Assembly: GCA_036268075.1 (NCBI GenBank)
Contig: DATAUV010000135.1
Location: forward strand, 20,977-84,976
Direction: 5' to 3'
DNA from: DATARH01 sp036268075
Lineage (GTDB): Bacteria; Pseudomonadota; Alphaproteobacteria; ATCC43930; CGMCC-115725
Length of the DNA: 64,000 nt
A model generated the notes under the pieces. It did no database searches. It saw only the letters and a list, made by a program, of their open reading frames with translations, and was not told where the DNA came from. The position numbers were made by a program, and so were the translations under genes. Within the stretch, counting starts at the first letter, position 1, and every line of letters begins with the position of its first letter. This document shows, in pieces, positions 32,605 through 41,155 of the stretch.

Positions 32605-33597
32605 GTGATCACAACCGTTGCACATTCGAGTGACGTGGGCGAAGCCCGCAGGGCGGCCACGGAGTTTGCGCGCAAGGCGGGTGGAAGTGAGGCGCAGCTT
32701 GGGCGCATCGCCCTCGTCGCCACCGAGATGGCGACCAATATCGTCAAACACGCCGGGGCGGGCGGAGGCGCGGTCGTCGCCGAACGCTTCGACGATGCGG
32801 CCGGTACCGGCATCGAGCTCCTGGCGATCGATCGAGGGCCGGGCATGGCGGATGTCAAGACGTGCCGGGCCGACGGATTTTCGACCGCCGGCAGCCCTGG
32901 AACCGGCCTTGGCGCCATCGCCCGGCAAGCCGATGTGTTCGGGGTCTATTCGCGGTCGACGCTCGGAACCGCGCTGTCCGCGCGGTTTGTCTTCGCGCCG
33001 CCGAGGATGAACTCTCCGGCGATGGATATCGGCGCGGTCAGCGTGGCGTATCCCGGCGAGACGGTCTGCGGTGACCAATGGGCGTTTGACACGGGCAGCA
33101 ACGGAAATACCCTTTTTGTGGTCGACGGATCCGGCCACGGGATGAACGCCGCGGAAGCGGCCGGCATCGCGACGGGAATCTTGAAGGAGCACGCCGCGGA
33201 TGGGTGCGTACCACTGGTCGAGCGGATGCATCGCGCGCTGACCCCTACCAGAGGCGCCGCGCTCGGCGTGGCTCGCATCGATGCCGAAGCGCGGCTGGTT
33301 CGCTTCGTCGGAGTCGGCAATATCGCGGCGGCGATGGTCACCGGTTCCGACGCGCGCCAGATGATCTCGCACAACGGCACGGCCGGGCATATCGCGCCGC
33401 GCATCCGCGAATTCACCTATCCGTTCGCCGCCACGCCCACTGTCATCCTTCACTCGGACGGGCTGTCGAACCGGTGGCGGCTGGCCGATTATCCCGGTCT
33501 CGCCGCGTGCCATCCGTCGCTGATGGCGGCCGTACTGTTTCGCGATTTCCGGCGCGCGCGCGACGACGCCACGATAGCCGTGATGCGGCCGCGATGA
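32605..33597 (+). CDS. RsbX-like PP2C phosphatase fused to an RsbT-like ATPase domain
   Basis: A 330-aa two-domain protein. Residues about 1-130 are a GHKL ATPase like anti-sigma/RsbT kinases (LVATEMATNIVKHAG, LLAIDRGPGMADV, SPGTGLGAIARQADVFGVYS). Residues 140-330 are a SpoIIE/RsbX-type PP2C phosphatase (VAYPGETVCGDQW, TLFVVDGSGHGMNAAEAAGI, LHSDGLSNRW, DDATIAVMRPR). In stressosome modules RsbX dephosphorylates RsbR/RsbS to reset the signal; this fusion could both bind or phosphorylate and dephosphorylate STAS partners. GTG start 2 bases after rsbT; the end overlaps the kinase start (ATGA). Confidence 0.87.
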   Translation: MITTVAHSSDVGEARRAATEFARKAGGSEAQLGRIALVATEMATNIVKHAGAGGGAVVAERFDDAAGTGIELLAIDRGPGMADVKTCRADGFSTAGSPGTGLGAIARQADVFGVYSRSTLGTALSARFVFAPPRMNSPAMDIGAVSVAYPGETVCGDQWAFDTGSNGNTLFVVDGSGHGMNAAEAAGIATGILKEHAADGCVPLVERMHRALTPTRGAALGVARIDAEARLVRFVGVGNIAAAMVTGSDARQMISHNGTAGHIAPRIREFTYPFAATPTVILHSDGLSNRWRLADYPGLAACHPSLMAAVLFRDFRRARDDATIAVMRPR

Positions 33598-35717
33598 ACC
33601 TGCGCCTGCTGACGCTGGCCCTGAAAGCCGACACCGACATGGTTCTGGCGCGCAAGCGCACGCGGCGGCTTGCGGAACTGATCGGCTTCGATCCACAGGA
33701 GCAGACGCGCATCACCACCGCCGTCTCGGAGATCGCCCGCAACGCGCTCGAGCACGCCGATGGCGGCAGCATCGAGTTCCGGCTGTCAGGCACCACGGCG
33801 CAGCAGAATTTCGAGATCACGATCGCCGATCGCGGGGGCGGCATCAAACGCCTCGGTGGCGTGCTCGACGGCTCGGTCCGGTCCGAGACCGGGATGGGCG
33901 TCGGCCTCATCGGGGCGCGCCGGCTGATGGACGAATTCGCGATCGACAGCGTGCCCGGAATCGGCACGACGGTGAGGCTCGCCAAGCACCTGCCGCGCCG
34001 GACGCCGAGCCTCGACGGGGCCGCGGTCAAGCGCATCACCCAGGAGCTCGCCGCCGACGTTCCGCCAAACCCGATCGAGGAGATCCAGCGGCAAAACCAG
34101 GAGATGCTGCTGCAGCTCGGCGAACTGCAGACGCGCCAGGAGGATTTGTCCCGGCTCAATCAGGAGCTGCAGGAAACCAATCGCGGCGTCGTCGCGCTCT
34201 ACGCCGAGCTCGACGACCGCGCCGACCATTTGCGCCGCGCGGACGAGCTGAAGTCGCGGTTCCTCTCGAACATGAGCCACGAATTCCGCACCCCGCTGAA
34301 CTCGATCCTGGCGCTGTCGCGGCTGCTGCTCGGGCGGGTCGACGGCGACCTTTCGGCCGAGCAGGAGAAACAGGTCCAGTTTATCCGCCGGGCCGCCGAA
34401 AGCCTGACCGAACTCGTCAACGACCTGCTCGACCTGGCCAAGGTCGCGGCCGGAAAGATCGTCGTCAGCTCCAGCCAGTTCGACGCCAGCGGCCTCTTCG
34501 CCACGCTGCGTGGCATGTTGCGCCCGCTGCTCGTCGGCGACGGGGTCGCGCTGGTCTTCGAGGAGCCCTCGGATATTCCACCGCTCGTCACCGACGAGCC
34601 AAAGCTGTCGCAGATCCTGCGCAACTTCATCTCCAACGCGATCAAGTTCACCGAGCGCGGCGAGGTCCGCATCTGGGCGGTCCACGACCCCGACGCCGAC
34701 ACGGTCACCTTCAGCGTCAAGGACACCGGCATCGGCATCGCCGATAGCGACCACGAGGTTATCTTCCAGGAATTCGGCCAGGTCGCGAACCCGATCCAAC
34801 GCCGCGTCAAAGGCACCGGGCTCGGTCTGCCCCTGTCGAAGCAGCTCGCCGAATTGCTGGGCGGCGGCGTCGGGCTGCAAAGCGCGCCGGGCCAGGGGTC
34901 GGTTTTTTTCGTGACCATCCCGCGCATCCGCCGCAGGACCATCGAGCCGGTCGATCAGTTGTTGAACTGGCAAGTAGAGCCGGGGCGCGTGCCGATCCTG
35001 ATCCTCGAAGACGATTCAGCCGACGCCTTCACGTTCGAGCGCATCTTCGCGCCGTCATCCTATCAGCCGTTCATCGTGCGGACGATCGACCAGGCTCGGC
35101 GGGCGCTCGAGCAGCTCCGACCCGCCGCGGTGCTCCTCGATGCGCTGCTGGAGGGGGACGAGAGCTGGCGGTTCCTGATCGAATTGCGCCAGCGCGAAGC
35201 CACCGCGAATATTCCGATCGCGATGATCTCGTCGACCGGCGACGAGCGCAAGGCGATCAATCTTGGCGCCGACGAATATCTCGGCAAGCCGGTCGACGCC
35301 GATCAGCTCGTCCGCCTCCTCGACCGCATGACCGGCCGCTCCTCCGTCACCCGCGTGCTGCTGGTCGACGACGAGGAGGTGTCGCGCTATCTGGTCCGGC
35401 AGCTTTTGCCGCGCGGCCTCTACGACATCCGCGAGGCGGCGACGGGGATGGAGGGACTGGCCCAAATCAGGGACAACCGGCCCGACATCGTCCTGTTCGA
35501 TCTGAACATGCCGGGAATGGACGGCTACCAGTTCCTCGATCGGCTCGATACCGAGGGTTCCGTTCCCGCGATCGTCCTGACCTCGATGATCCTCGACAGA
35601 GAGCAGCGCGTGCGCCTGGGCCGGGCGGCGAACATCGTCTCCAAATCCGATCTTTCGTCGCCGATGCTGACGGCGGCGATCGGCGGTGCGTTGACCGCTG
35701 CCGGAGCGGCTGCGTGA
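33594..35717 (+). CDS. hybrid histidine kinase with an N-terminal RsbT-like ATPase domain
   Basis: A 707-aa soluble protein with no transmembrane segment. Order: RsbT-like GHKL domain (about 1-135; ITTAVSEIARNALEHADGG, TIADRGGGI, TGMGVGLIGARRLMDEFAID), coiled coil (145-215), HisKA with H229 (FLSNMSHEFRTPLNS), HATPase_c (about 330-445; ILRNFISNAIKFTERGE, VKDTGIGIAD, RVKGTGLGLPLSKQLAEL), receiver 1 (about 465-580, Asp in AAVLLDALLEGD) and receiver 2 (about 590-700, DIVLFDLNMPGMDGYQFLD). It overlaps the phosphatase gene and the next kinase, so it is part of the stressosome operon and its likely output. Confidence 0.9.
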   Translation: MNLRLLTLALKADTDMVLARKRTRRLAELIGFDPQEQTRITTAVSEIARNALEHADGGSIEFRLSGTTAQQNFEITIADRGGGIKRLGGVLDGSVRSETGMGVGLIGARRLMDEFAIDSVPGIGTTVRLAKHLPRRTPSLDGAAVKRITQELAADVPPNPIEEIQRQNQEMLLQLGELQTRQEDLSRLNQELQETNRGVVALYAELDDRADHLRRADELKSRFLSNMSHEFRTPLNSILALSRLLLGRVDGDLSAEQEKQVQFIRRAAESLTELVNDLLDLAKVAAGKIVVSSSQFDASGLFATLRGMLRPLLVGDGVALVFEEPSDIPPLVTDEPKLSQILRNFISNAIKFTERGEVRIWAVHDPDADTVTFSVKDTGIGIADSDHEVIFQEFGQVANPIQRRVKGTGLGLPLSKQLAELLGGGVGLQSAPGQGSVFFVTIPRIRRRTIEPVDQLLNWQVEPGRVPILILEDDSADAFTFERIFAPSSYQPFIVRTIDQARRALEQLRPAAVLLDALLEGDESWRFLIELRQREATANIPIAMISSTGDERKAINLGADEYLGKPVDADQLVRLLDRMTGRSSVTRVLLVDDEEVSRYLVRQLLPRGLYDIREAATGMEGLAQIRDNRPDIVLFDLNMPGMDGYQFLDRLDTEGSVPAIVLTSMILDREQRVRLGRAANIVSKSDLSSPMLTAAIGGALTAAGAAA

Positions 35718-37384
35718 TCGATCCGGGCAAAATACGGATCCTCGTCGTCGATGACGACGATGGCGGCCGGTATGTAAAGGCGCACACGCTGGCCACGCAG
35801 GGTTACGCGGTTTCCGAGGCCGCGGACGGCGAGACCACCCTCGCGAGGGTTGCCGCGGCGCCGCCCGATCTCGTTCTTCTCGACGTGCGCCTGACCGACA
35901 GCAACGGGATCGACATTTCGCGCGAGATCAAGGCGCGGGTCCCGCAGGTCGCGATCCTGCAGACATCGTCGGCGATCATCAGCCCGCATGATCGCGTCGT
36001 CGCACTCGACGCCGGCGCAGACGCTTACTTGATCGAGCCGATCGAGCCCGACGAGCTGATCGCCGTGGTCAGGGCATTGCTGCGCATGCGCCACGCCGAG
36101 CAGGCGCTGCGCCAGAGCAACGAAGCGCTGGAGGCGAGGGTCGCCGCGCGGACCGAGGAGCTCGCCGAATCCTATCGGCTCCTGGTGGCGGAGCAGGCCG
36201 GCCACCGCGAGACCGAGACTATCCTCTGGCACACCCAAAAGCTTGAGGCGGTAGGTCGCCTGACCGGCGGGATCGCACACGATTTCAACAATCTGCTGAC
36301 CATCATCACCGGCAATCTCGAACTGCTGCAGCGCGATATCGAACACGATTCCGGCCCGCTGTCCGATCGACGGCAGCAGCAGATCGATGCCGCGCTGCGC
36401 GCCGCCGAGCATGGCGCGCAGATGACGCAGCGGCTGCTCCTTTTCGCGCGGCGGGGTCTGCTGCGCGGACGAACGGTCGATCTGGGCAAGCTGATCGTAG
36501 AAATGGCGGATTTCCTGCGCCGGACCGTGGGTGCGTCAGTGGTGGTCGACGTGGCAACCGTGCCGGAGCTATGGCCGTGCCACCTCGATCCGGTGCAGTT
36601 CGAAGCGGCCGTCCTCAACCTTGCGATCAACGCGAGAGACGCGATGGTCGACGGCGGACGGATCCAGATCGAGCTGGGCAATGTCGAAGTACCGGCCGAT
36701 ACGATCGCGAGCGAGGTTCCGCCGGGCTCCTATGTCTGCGTTCGCGTGATCGACAATGGCCGGGGCATGGACAGCGACATCGTCGATCGCGCGTTCGAGC
36801 CGTTTTTCACGACGAAAAAGATCGGCGAAGGCAGCGGCCTGGGGCTCAGCCAGGTCTACGGCTTCGTCAGCCAGTCGGGTGGCGAGGTCAAGATCGCGAG
36901 CACGCCCGGGATCGGCACGATCGTCAGCCTTTACCTGCCGCGCAGCGAGGCTTGGCCTCTCGATGACGAGAACGCCGAGGATCTCGACGATTTGAACCCA
37001 CGCGGGGACGAAACCATCCTCGTCGTCGAGGACGAAGACCAGGTGCGGATCGTCGCGGTGCAGATGATCGAGGATCTCGGCTACAGGGTGCTGGAGGCCG
37101 CGAACGCGACCGAGGCGCTTAAAATGCTTCACGGTTCCACCCCCATTGATCTGCTCTTCAGCGACATCCTGATGCCCGGCGGGATGAGCGGCGTAGCCCT
37201 GGCGGCGGAGGCACGGCAGATCAAGAGCGGGCTGCCGATACTGCTGACGTCGGGCTACCCCGCCGAAAACGGCGATACCGCCGCTCGCAGCGAATTCGCG
37301 ATGATCCAGAAGCCCTACCGCCGCGACACGCTCGCCCATATGTTGCGCTCGACCCTTTCCCTCGGACAAAGCGCGGCGCCATAA
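35714..37384 (+). CDS. hybrid kinase: receiver, HisKA, HATPase, receiver
   Basis: A 556-aa soluble protein. An N-terminal receiver (RILVVDDDDGGRY, D57 in DLVLLDVRLTDSNGI) leads through a coiled coil to HisKA with H189 (GRLTGGIAHDFNNLLTIITG). HATPase_c follows (LNLAINARDAMVDGGRI, VIDNGRGMD, GEGSGLGLSQVYGFV), then a C-terminal receiver (ILVVEDEDQVRIVAVQMIED, LLFSDILMPGGMSGVAL). In the first receiver the usual Lys-Pro is Glu-Pro (AYLIEPIEPDELI), an atypical switch residue. GTG start overlaps the previous stop. Last gene of the stressosome run. Confidence 0.9.
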   Translation: MIDPGKIRILVVDDDDGGRYVKAHTLATQGYAVSEAADGETTLARVAAAPPDLVLLDVRLTDSNGIDISREIKARVPQVAILQTSSAIISPHDRVVALDAGADAYLIEPIEPDELIAVVRALLRMRHAEQALRQSNEALEARVAARTEELAESYRLLVAEQAGHRETETILWHTQKLEAVGRLTGGIAHDFNNLLTIITGNLELLQRDIEHDSGPLSDRRQQQIDAALRAAEHGAQMTQRLLLFARRGLLRGRTVDLGKLIVEMADFLRRTVGASVVVDVATVPELWPCHLDPVQFEAAVLNLAINARDAMVDGGRIQIELGNVEVPADTIASEVPPGSYVCVRVIDNGRGMDSDIVDRAFEPFFTTKKIGEGSGLGLSQVYGFVSQSGGEVKIASTPGIGTIVSLYLPRSEAWPLDDENAEDLDDLNPRGDETILVVEDEDQVRIVAVQMIEDLGYRVLEAANATEALKMLHGSTPIDLLFSDILMPGGMSGVALAAEARQIKSGLPILLTSGYPAENGDTAARSEFAMIQKPYRRDTLAHMLRSTLSLGQSAAP

Positions 37385-37509
37385 CCTGGCCAAGCCTGCG
37401 TCACCGCATACCACTCCGCCGCATACCCACGTTGACAGCCCCGGGACTTGCGTCGAAGTTTCGCCGCCGCCCAAAGCGATCCGAGGCGGAAGATCATGCG
37501 GAGGGGACG

Positions 37510-38820
37510 ATGCGGAGACGGAAACTGTTGCAGCTGGCGGGGGCAGGGCTCGCCGGATTGGCGCTGCCGGCGGCGCGCCTCCATGCCCAAAGCCCGACGA
37601 TCCGCATCGGTCTTTTGCACGATTTGAGCGGTCCGTTCGCCGGCGCCGGCTCGATCCCGCTGTCGATCGGCGCGCAGCTCGCGATCGACTACATCAACGG
37701 CAAGGGCGGCGTCGCCGGCAAGTACAAGGTCGTGCCGGTGCCGGCCGATTCGCAGAGCAAGATCGATGTCGGCATCAACGAGGCCGAGCGGCTGCTCAAC
37801 CAGGAAAAGGTCGACATCATCGTCGGCGTCTATTCGAGCGCCCAGGCCGTGCCGCTCGCCGCCAAGGTCGAGCAGGAAAAGAAAATCCTGTGGATCAACA
37901 GCGCCATCGCCACGACGGTGCTGAAGGACAAGCACTTCAAGTACATCTTCCGGCCGACGGTCAATTCCGACGGCTACGCTCAGGCGGCGATGAACTTTCT
38001 CGCCGACAACGCGAAGTCGAAGCTGGGAGTCGAGCCGAAGGACCTCAAGGTCGCGCTGATCGACGAGGACGGCCCCTACGGCACCGCCGTGCAGCAGGGC
38101 GACGAGGTGTGGGCGGCCAAGAAAGGCATCACCCAGATCGTGCTTAAGGAATCGTATTCGGCGAGCGCGCCCGACCTGTCGTCGCTGATCACGAAGCTGC
38201 GCCGCGCGCGGGCCGACATCATCATCCATGCCGGGTACAACCCCGACATCACGCTGTTCCTGCGCCAAGGGCGCGAGGCCGGGCTCAAGTTCAAGATGCT
38301 GATCGGCAACGGCGCCGGCTACAGCCAGCTCGACAAGCTGCGTGAGACCTTCCACGACGACGTCGACAATTTCTGCAACATCGACCCGGCGCCGGCGCAG
38401 CGGCTCGACCCGAAGAAGCTGGGGGCGGGGGTCGGCGACCTGATCAAGCTGATGGTCGACGGCTACAAGGCCAAGACCGGCGCGACGGAGGTGCCGACGC
38501 ATTGCTCGATGGGGTTCAACAACACCTGGATCCTGCTCGACAAGGTGCTGCCGGTCGCCGCGACCAAGTACGGCGGGTTCGACGCCGACGCGGTGCGGAA
38601 GGCCGCGCTGGAGGTCGACGTGCCGCTGGGCGGTACGCTGCAGGGCTATGGCGTCAAGTTCCTGCCGCCAGAGGACGCGATGGGCGGCCAGAACGACCGC
38701 GCGCTGCCGGTCGTCATGCAGAACCACGGCGCCGAGATCACGGTGGTGTGGCCGACCCAAATCCAGACCCAGTCCCCGGTGCTGCCGCTGCCGTCTTCCT
38801 CGCCCTACGCAATGAGCTGA
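37510..38820 (+). CDS. ABC substrate-binding protein, branched-chain amino-acid type
   Basis: A 436-aa periplasmic binding protein. The signal is MRRRKLLQLAGAGLAGLALP then AARLHAQ, Tat-like with RRRK. Lobe 1 carries IRIGLLHDLSGPFAGAGSIP, LAIDYINGKGGVAGKYKVVP and VDIIVGVYSSAQAVPLAAKV; lobe 2 includes LKVALIDEDGPYGTAVQQGD and DLSSLITKLRRARADIIIHA. It starts a complete importer (binding protein, two ATPases, two permeases). Substrate may be amino acids, urea/amides or aromatic acids. The ATG at 37510 follows GAGGGGACG; earlier in-frame codons precede the signal. Confidence 0.88.
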   Translation: MRRRKLLQLAGAGLAGLALPAARLHAQSPTIRIGLLHDLSGPFAGAGSIPLSIGAQLAIDYINGKGGVAGKYKVVPVPADSQSKIDVGINEAERLLNQEKVDIIVGVYSSAQAVPLAAKVEQEKKILWINSAIATTVLKDKHFKYIFRPTVNSDGYAQAAMNFLADNAKSKLGVEPKDLKVALIDEDGPYGTAVQQGDEVWAAKKGITQIVLKESYSASAPDLSSLITKLRRARADIIIHAGYNPDITLFLRQGREAGLKFKMLIGNGAGYSQLDKLRETFHDDVDNFCNIDPAPAQRLDPKKLGAGVGDLIKLMVDGYKAKTGATEVPTHCSMGFNNTWILLDKVLPVAATKYGGFDADAVRKAALEVDVPLGGTLQGYGVKFLPPEDAMGGQNDRALPVVMQNHGAEITVVWPTQIQTQSPVLPLPSSSPYAMS

Positions 38821-38821
38821 C

Positions 38822-39547
38822 GTGCTGGAAATTGCGGGACTGACCCGGCGGTTCGGTGGGTTCACCGCGGTCAACGCGGTGTCCTTCGCCGTCCGCCAAG
38901 GCGAGATCGTCGGCTTGATCGGGCCCAACGGCTCGGGCAAGACGACGACGTTCAACCTGATCTCGGGCACGCTGACGCCGAACGCCGGCTCGGTGCGCTT
39001 CGAGGACCAGGAGATCGGCGGCCTGGCGGCCCACGATGTGTGCCGCCGCGGTCTCGCCCGCACGTTCCAGATCCCGCGGCCGTTTCGCAAATTGTCGCTG
39101 CGGGACAACGTGGCCCTGTCCGCCTATTACGCGCAGGGCGGCGCGATTACCCGCGGCGAGGCGGAGCAGCGAGCGGTCGAGGCGCTGGAGATGGTCGGGC
39201 TGCCAGCCGACGCGCGGGCGACCACTCACGGGCTCGGCGCTGCCGCCCTCAAAAAGCTGGAGCTGGCCCGCGCGCTCTCGACAAAACCCAAGATGCTGCT
39301 CGCCGACGAGAGCCTCGGCGGGCTCGACACGGCCGAGATGGACCGCGCCGCCGAGATGCTCGAAACCGTGCGCACCAAGCTCGGCATCACCATCGTCTGG
39401 GTCGAGCACATCATGGGCGTGCTGATGCGGGTGGTGGATCGGGTCATCGTGCTCGACCACGGCGAGAAAATCTTCGAGGGAGCCCCCGCCGAGGCGATCC
39501 GCGACGAGCGCGTGACCGAGGTTTATCTTGGCCGCGGCAAACACTGA
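38822..39547 (+). CDS. livG: ABC ATPase, LivG-type
   Basis: A 241-aa ATPase. Walker A is GPNGSGKTTTFNLISG, and the Liv-specific segment RRGLARTFQIPRPFRKLSLR holds the Q-loop. The signature region is degenerate (HGLGAAALKKLELARALSTK, no LSGG); Walker B is MLLADESLGGLDTAEMD and the switch His is in IVWVEHIMGVLMRVVDRVIV. Loss of LSGG is seen in some LivG proteins, whose partner LivF supplies a canonical motif. GTG start 1 base after the binding-protein stop. Confidence 0.85.
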   Translation: MLEIAGLTRRFGGFTAVNAVSFAVRQGEIVGLIGPNGSGKTTTFNLISGTLTPNAGSVRFEDQEIGGLAAHDVCRRGLARTFQIPRPFRKLSLRDNVALSAYYAQGGAITRGEAEQRAVEALEMVGLPADARATTHGLGAAALKKLELARALSTKPKMLLADESLGGLDTAEMDRAAEMLETVRTKLGITIVWVEHIMGVLMRVVDRVIVLDHGEKIFEGAPAEAIRDERVTEVYLGRGKH

Positions 39548-40277
39548 GGCGATCTCGACGGGCGAACCGCAACTCCTCGCGCTGAACGAGGTGTCGGCGG
39601 GCTACGGCTCGTTCCAGGCGCTGTTCGGCGTGTCGCTGTCGGTCAATCTCGGCGAGGCGATCGGCGTGATCGGCCCCAACGGCGCCGGCAAGACGACGCT
39701 GATGCGGGTGATCTCCGGGTTGCTGCCAGCGACGGCGGGCGAGGTGCGGCTGCTCGGCAGCCCGATCGGCCATCTGCCGGCGCACCGCATCGTCGCCGAA
39801 GGCATCGCCCATGTGCCGGAGAACCGGCGCCTTTTCCCCCGGTTGACCGTCGAGGAAAACCTGCGCATGGGGGCCTTCATCCCGGCCGCGCGGCGTCATC
39901 TCGCCGAGCGCCTGCAATGGGTCTACGACCTCTTCCCGCGGCTGCACGAGCGGCGCGGCCAGGCGGCCGGCACGATGTCGGGCGGCGAGCAGCAGATGTG
40001 CGCGATCGGTCGCGCGCTGATGTCGCGGCCGAAACTGCTGTTGATGGACGAGCCGTCGGCCGGCCTCGCGCCGCTCGCGGTCGAGCAGGTGTTCGAGCTG
40101 GTGCGGCGCATCCGCGGCGAGGGGTTCACGGTGCTGATCGTCGAGCAGAACGTGCAGCAGGTGCTGGCGCTGGTCGACCGCGCCTATCTGCTCGAAGCCG
40201 GCCACATCCACCTGTCCGGCACCGCCGCGGAGCTGCGCGAGAACGAGGCGATCCGCAAGGCGTATATGGGCCTCTAG
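39528..40277 (+). CDS. livF: ABC ATPase, LivF-type
   Basis: A 249-aa ATPase. Walker A GPNGAGKTTLMRVISGLLPA, Q-loop in AHVPENRRLFPRLTVEENL, signature MSGGEQQMCAIGRALMSRPK, Walker B LLLMDEPSAGLAPLAVEQ, and VLIVEQNVQQVLALVDRAYL (H-loop replaced by Q, as usual in LivF). The start is probably the TTG at 39528 overlapping livG; a later start near the LLALNEVSAGYG segment is possible. Works with LivG on the LivH-LivM permease. Confidence 0.88.
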   Translation: MAAANTEAISTGEPQLLALNEVSAGYGSFQALFGVSLSVNLGEAIGVIGPNGAGKTTLMRVISGLLPATAGEVRLLGSPIGHLPAHRIVAEGIAHVPENRRLFPRLTVEENLRMGAFIPAARRHLAERLQWVYDLFPRLHERRGQAAGTMSGGEQQMCAIGRALMSRPKLLLMDEPSAGLAPLAVEQVFELVRRIRGEGFTVLIVEQNVQQVLALVDRAYLLEAGHIHLSGTAAELRENEAIRKAYMGL

Positions 40278-40300
40278 GGACTTGGAGAGTTAGGCGGCGG

Positions 40301-41155
40301 ATGGACATTTTTCTGCTCGAAGCGGTAGTCGACGGATTGCTGCTGGGCGGCGTGCTGGCTCTGCTGGCGCTCGGCCTCAACCTGATCTTCGGCGTCATCG
40401 ACGTGGTGTGGATCTGTTACGTCGAGCTCGTCATGTGCGGCATGTACACAATCTATTGGCTGTACGCGTCGTTTGGCGTGCCCTTCCTGCTCGCCTGCCT
40501 TGCCGGCATCGTGGTCGTGGCGGTGTTGGGCCTCTTGGTTCATAAGCTCATCATCGAGCCGGTACTGAGCTACGCGCCGATCAATCAGCTTCTGGCGACG
40601 GGCGGGCTGCTCTTCTTCCTGCAGAGCTTTGCGACACTGCTGTTCGGCACCGATTTCCGCAATGTCGGCATCCATCTGGCGCCGTTCGAATTGGGCGAGA
40701 TCAATGTCAGCAAGGCGCGGTTGCTGGCGTTCGGCGTGGCGCTGGCTGGCGCCGGCGGGCTCTATCTCTTCCTCAAGCGCACCTATCTCGGCACCGCCAT
40801 CCGGGCGATCGCCGAAGACCGCGAGGTGATGGGTCTGATGGGGGTGAGCCCGCGCTCGATCTATTTCATTACCTCGGGGATCGGCGGCGGACTCGCCGGG
40901 CTTGCCGCCTGCCTGCTGGTGCTGCAATACGACGTGCATCCGTTCATCGGTAATTCGTTCGGCCCGATCACCTTTATGATCTGCGTGCTGGGCGGTCTCG
41001 GGAACATGATCGGCGGGTTCGCCGCGGCCTTTATCATGAGCCAGATCATCGCGGTCGGCGGCTACTACTTCTCGATCGAATTCTCCTACGTGCTCGCCTT
41101 CCTGTTGTTCATCGTGATGATCTTTGTCCGGCCGCAGGGGATCTTCAGCCGATGA
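40301..41155 (+). CDS. livH: ABC permease, LivH-type
   Basis: A 284-aa inner-membrane permease with about eight hydrophobic segments. MDIFLLEAVVDGLLLGGVLA, LALGLNLIFGVIDVVWICYV and LGTAIRAIAEDREVMGLMGV (EAA-like loop) are LivH features; the end FVRPQGIFSR is typical. An open frame from 39917 is out of register with the family; the ATG at 40301 follows GGAGAGTTAGGCGGCGG. Four-base overlap with livM. Confidence 0.9.
   Translation: MDIFLLEAVVDGLLLGGVLALLALGLNLIFGVIDVVWICYVELVMCGMYTIYWLYASFGVPFLLACLAGIVVVAVLGLLVHKLIIEPVLSYAPINQLLATGGLLFFLQSFATLLFGTDFRNVGIHLAPFELGEINVSKARLLAFGVALAGAGGLYLFLKRTYLGTAIRAIAEDREVMGLMGVSPRSIYFITSGIGGGLAGLAACLLVLQYDVHPFIGNSFGPITFMICVLGGLGNMIGGFAAAFIMSQIIAVGGYYFSIEFSYVLAFLLFIVMIFVRPQGIFSR

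Noticed and set aside
37315..39108. A 597-codon minus-strand frame across the binding-protein gene.
   Set aside because: Antisense shadow of the transporter genes with no recognisable domain.
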